This document shows positions 63,276 to 64,000 of a stretch of 64,000 nt of DNA, in pieces; position 1 is the first letter of the stretch, and each line of letters opens with the position of its first letter. The DNA is from Fidelibacterota bacterium (GTDB lineage: Bacteria; Fidelibacterota; Marinisomatia; Marinisomatales; UBA1611), in contig JABHUQ010000041.1 in NCBI GenBank assembly GCA_018658715.1, positions 1-64,000 of the forward strand, written 5' to 3'. The position numbers and the translations under genes are program-made. The notes below the pieces were generated by a model. It saw only the letters and a list, made by a program, of their open reading frames with translations. It searched no databases and was not told where the DNA came from.

Positions 63276-64000
63276 GTGAAGGATTTTCCCATAAGTAAAA
63301 CTCGACGAATTTGGGTGATTTCCGGATTACTCTTGTCCAGTGTTATGGCAAGTTTGGATTCCAGTTTTGTTCCCATTGCTTTTTCGGATTTGATTGATGA
63401 TTTGGACACAAACACAAGTCAGGTTGTTTGGGTAGCGTTGGGATATCTGATTGCTGCTACCGGTCCAATGCTTTTTATGGCACGAGTTGCAGATCGTATT
63501 GGAAGAGCGACCATGTTTGGGATTGGTACATTAGTTTATGCCATTGCCATGGCTGCCTGTGGGTTTGCGGATTCTGTTTCTATTCTTATTACTCTTCGTG
63601 TCGTCCAAGGGTTCGGGATGGCCATGTTTTTACCCACAACATTTACGCTTGCAACGGAAGTTTTTCCGCCAGAAGAACAGGGAAAAGCATTGGGTATCAT
63701 GGCATCCGGGAATGCATTTGGGTTTTTGTTAGGTCCTATTTTTGCGGGATGGCTATTAGATGCGTATGACTGGCACGCCTTATTTTTATCTCGGATTCCT
63801 ATTGGTGTTATTGCTGTTGGATTGGGATTTACTATTTTTGGGAAAGAGATTGGTCGCACAAAAGTTGAACGAAAACATTACGATATTGTTGGCGCCATTT
63901 TATTGACCTTAAGTTTATTCGGATTACTTTTTGGTTTTAATCGCCTTCCAGTTGAAGATAATCATTTAGACGTTTTTGTTTGGGCAATTTTTCTCATGGG
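63276..64000 (+). CDS. MFS carrier, DHA2/EmrB-QacA type (3-prime end beyond window)
   Basis: An open frame from GTG 63276, one base after the previous stop, continues to the window end and is absent from the ORF track for that reason. The 241 visible residues begin SKTRRIWVISGLLLSSVMASLDSSFVPIAF, a DHA2-style helix 1, followed by ARVADRIGRATMFGIG (motif A), LRVVQGFGMAMFLPTTFTL and ASGNAFGFLLGPIFAGWLLD (motif C, antiporter type). About seven helices are seen. It may export a product or drug-like compound of the molybdoenzyme. The start could be a few codons later. Confidence 0.88.
   Translation, partial: MKDFPISKTRRIWVISGLLLSSVMASLDSSFVPIAFSDLIDDLDTNTSQVVWVALGYLIAATGPMLFMARVADRIGRATMFGIGTLVYAIAMAACGFADSVSILITLRVVQGFGMAMFLPTTFTLATEVFPPEEQGKALGIMASGNAFGFLLGPIFAGWLLDAYDWHALFLSRIPIGVIAVGLGFTIFGKEIGRTKVERKHYDIVGAILLTLSLFGLLFGFNRLPVEDNHLDVFVWAIFLM

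Noticed and set aside
1-64000. tRNA, rRNA, CRISPR arrays, insertion sequences
   Set aside because: No cloverleaf-like, rRNA-like, spaced-repeat or transposase sequence was recognised by eye; a tool search could still find a short RNA gene.

Overview
The window looks like a chromosomal segment of an AT-rich, Gram-negative, marine-type bacterium of the Fibrobacteres-Chlorobi-Bacteroidetes superphylum. Candidatus Marinimicrobia (SAR406) or a close relative fits best. The reasons are C-terminal type IX-secretion-style tails (YPNPFNPTT followed by FASGIYFLNL), a PorV/UPF0164-like barrel protein, very large FG-GAP and Ig-like secreted proteins, a secretin with a pilus-like inner-membrane platform, and an OprB-type porin. 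This lineage call is inference from protein character; no rRNA marker is present.

Region 1 (1-12968, + strand) is an unusual type IV pilus / type II secretion-like operon. It has a partial major (pseudo)pilin followed by a terminator, three GFxxxE prepilins, and a PilX/GspK-like protein with an inserted LamG domain. Next come a small membrane protein, an ExeA-ATPase + PilM + PilN fusion that probably starts at a CTG codon, a PilO + DUF2914 fusion, a PilP/GspC-like protein and a secretin. The last gene is a CHASE2-class III adenylate cyclase.

Region 2 (12979-27030, + strand) encodes envelope and exported proteins: a 1366-residue FG-GAP protein, a barrel + transglutaminase + TPR fusion, small exported proteins, a lipoprotein, and a 1507-residue LamG/Ig-like/dockerin-like protein with a type IX sorting tail. 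Region 3 (27069-30732) has a HI0933-type flavoprotein, a methyltransferase, a class V aminotransferase and a decayed type IX tail remnant.

Region 4 (30804-55870) is the most striking part: about 25 kb and 28 genes that look like one catabolic island. A FadR/GntR regulator sits at a divergent promoter. To the left runs a nine-gene minus-strand operon: regulator, CaiB CoA-transferase, exported PD40 fragment, dihydropyrimidinase-like hydrolase, three small membrane proteins, OprB porin and DUF1838 protein. To the right runs a fifteen-gene plus-strand array: two aconitase-superfamily pairs, HpcH/HpaI aldolase, REDY-like protein, SDR, HyuA/HyuB, NTF2-like protein, nitrilase-fold protein, aldehyde dehydrogenase, MFS carrier, double DUF1330-like protein and HMG-CoA lyase-like enzyme. 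A third, convergent operon (methyltransferase, unknown helical protein, cupin, NmrA-like) carries an operator that shares the half-site ATCATACCA with the central one. I infer one regulon for uptake and stepwise breakdown of a small organic compound, perhaps a cyclic amide/imide or branched dicarboxylate; the substrate is not determined. Two enzymes in it appear to lack hallmark catalytic residues.

Region 5 (55923-64000) has two sodium-coupled carriers (SSS, BASS) divergent from a MarR regulator with a palindromic operator. The MarR gene leads an operon for a Tat-exported type II DMSO-reductase-family molybdoenzyme: alpha subunit, TorD-like chaperone, FeS beta subunit and a partial MFS carrier. 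No heme gamma subunit is seen before the window ends. No tRNA, rRNA, CRISPR array or insertion sequence was recognised, and no gene-free stretch exceeds 300 bases.
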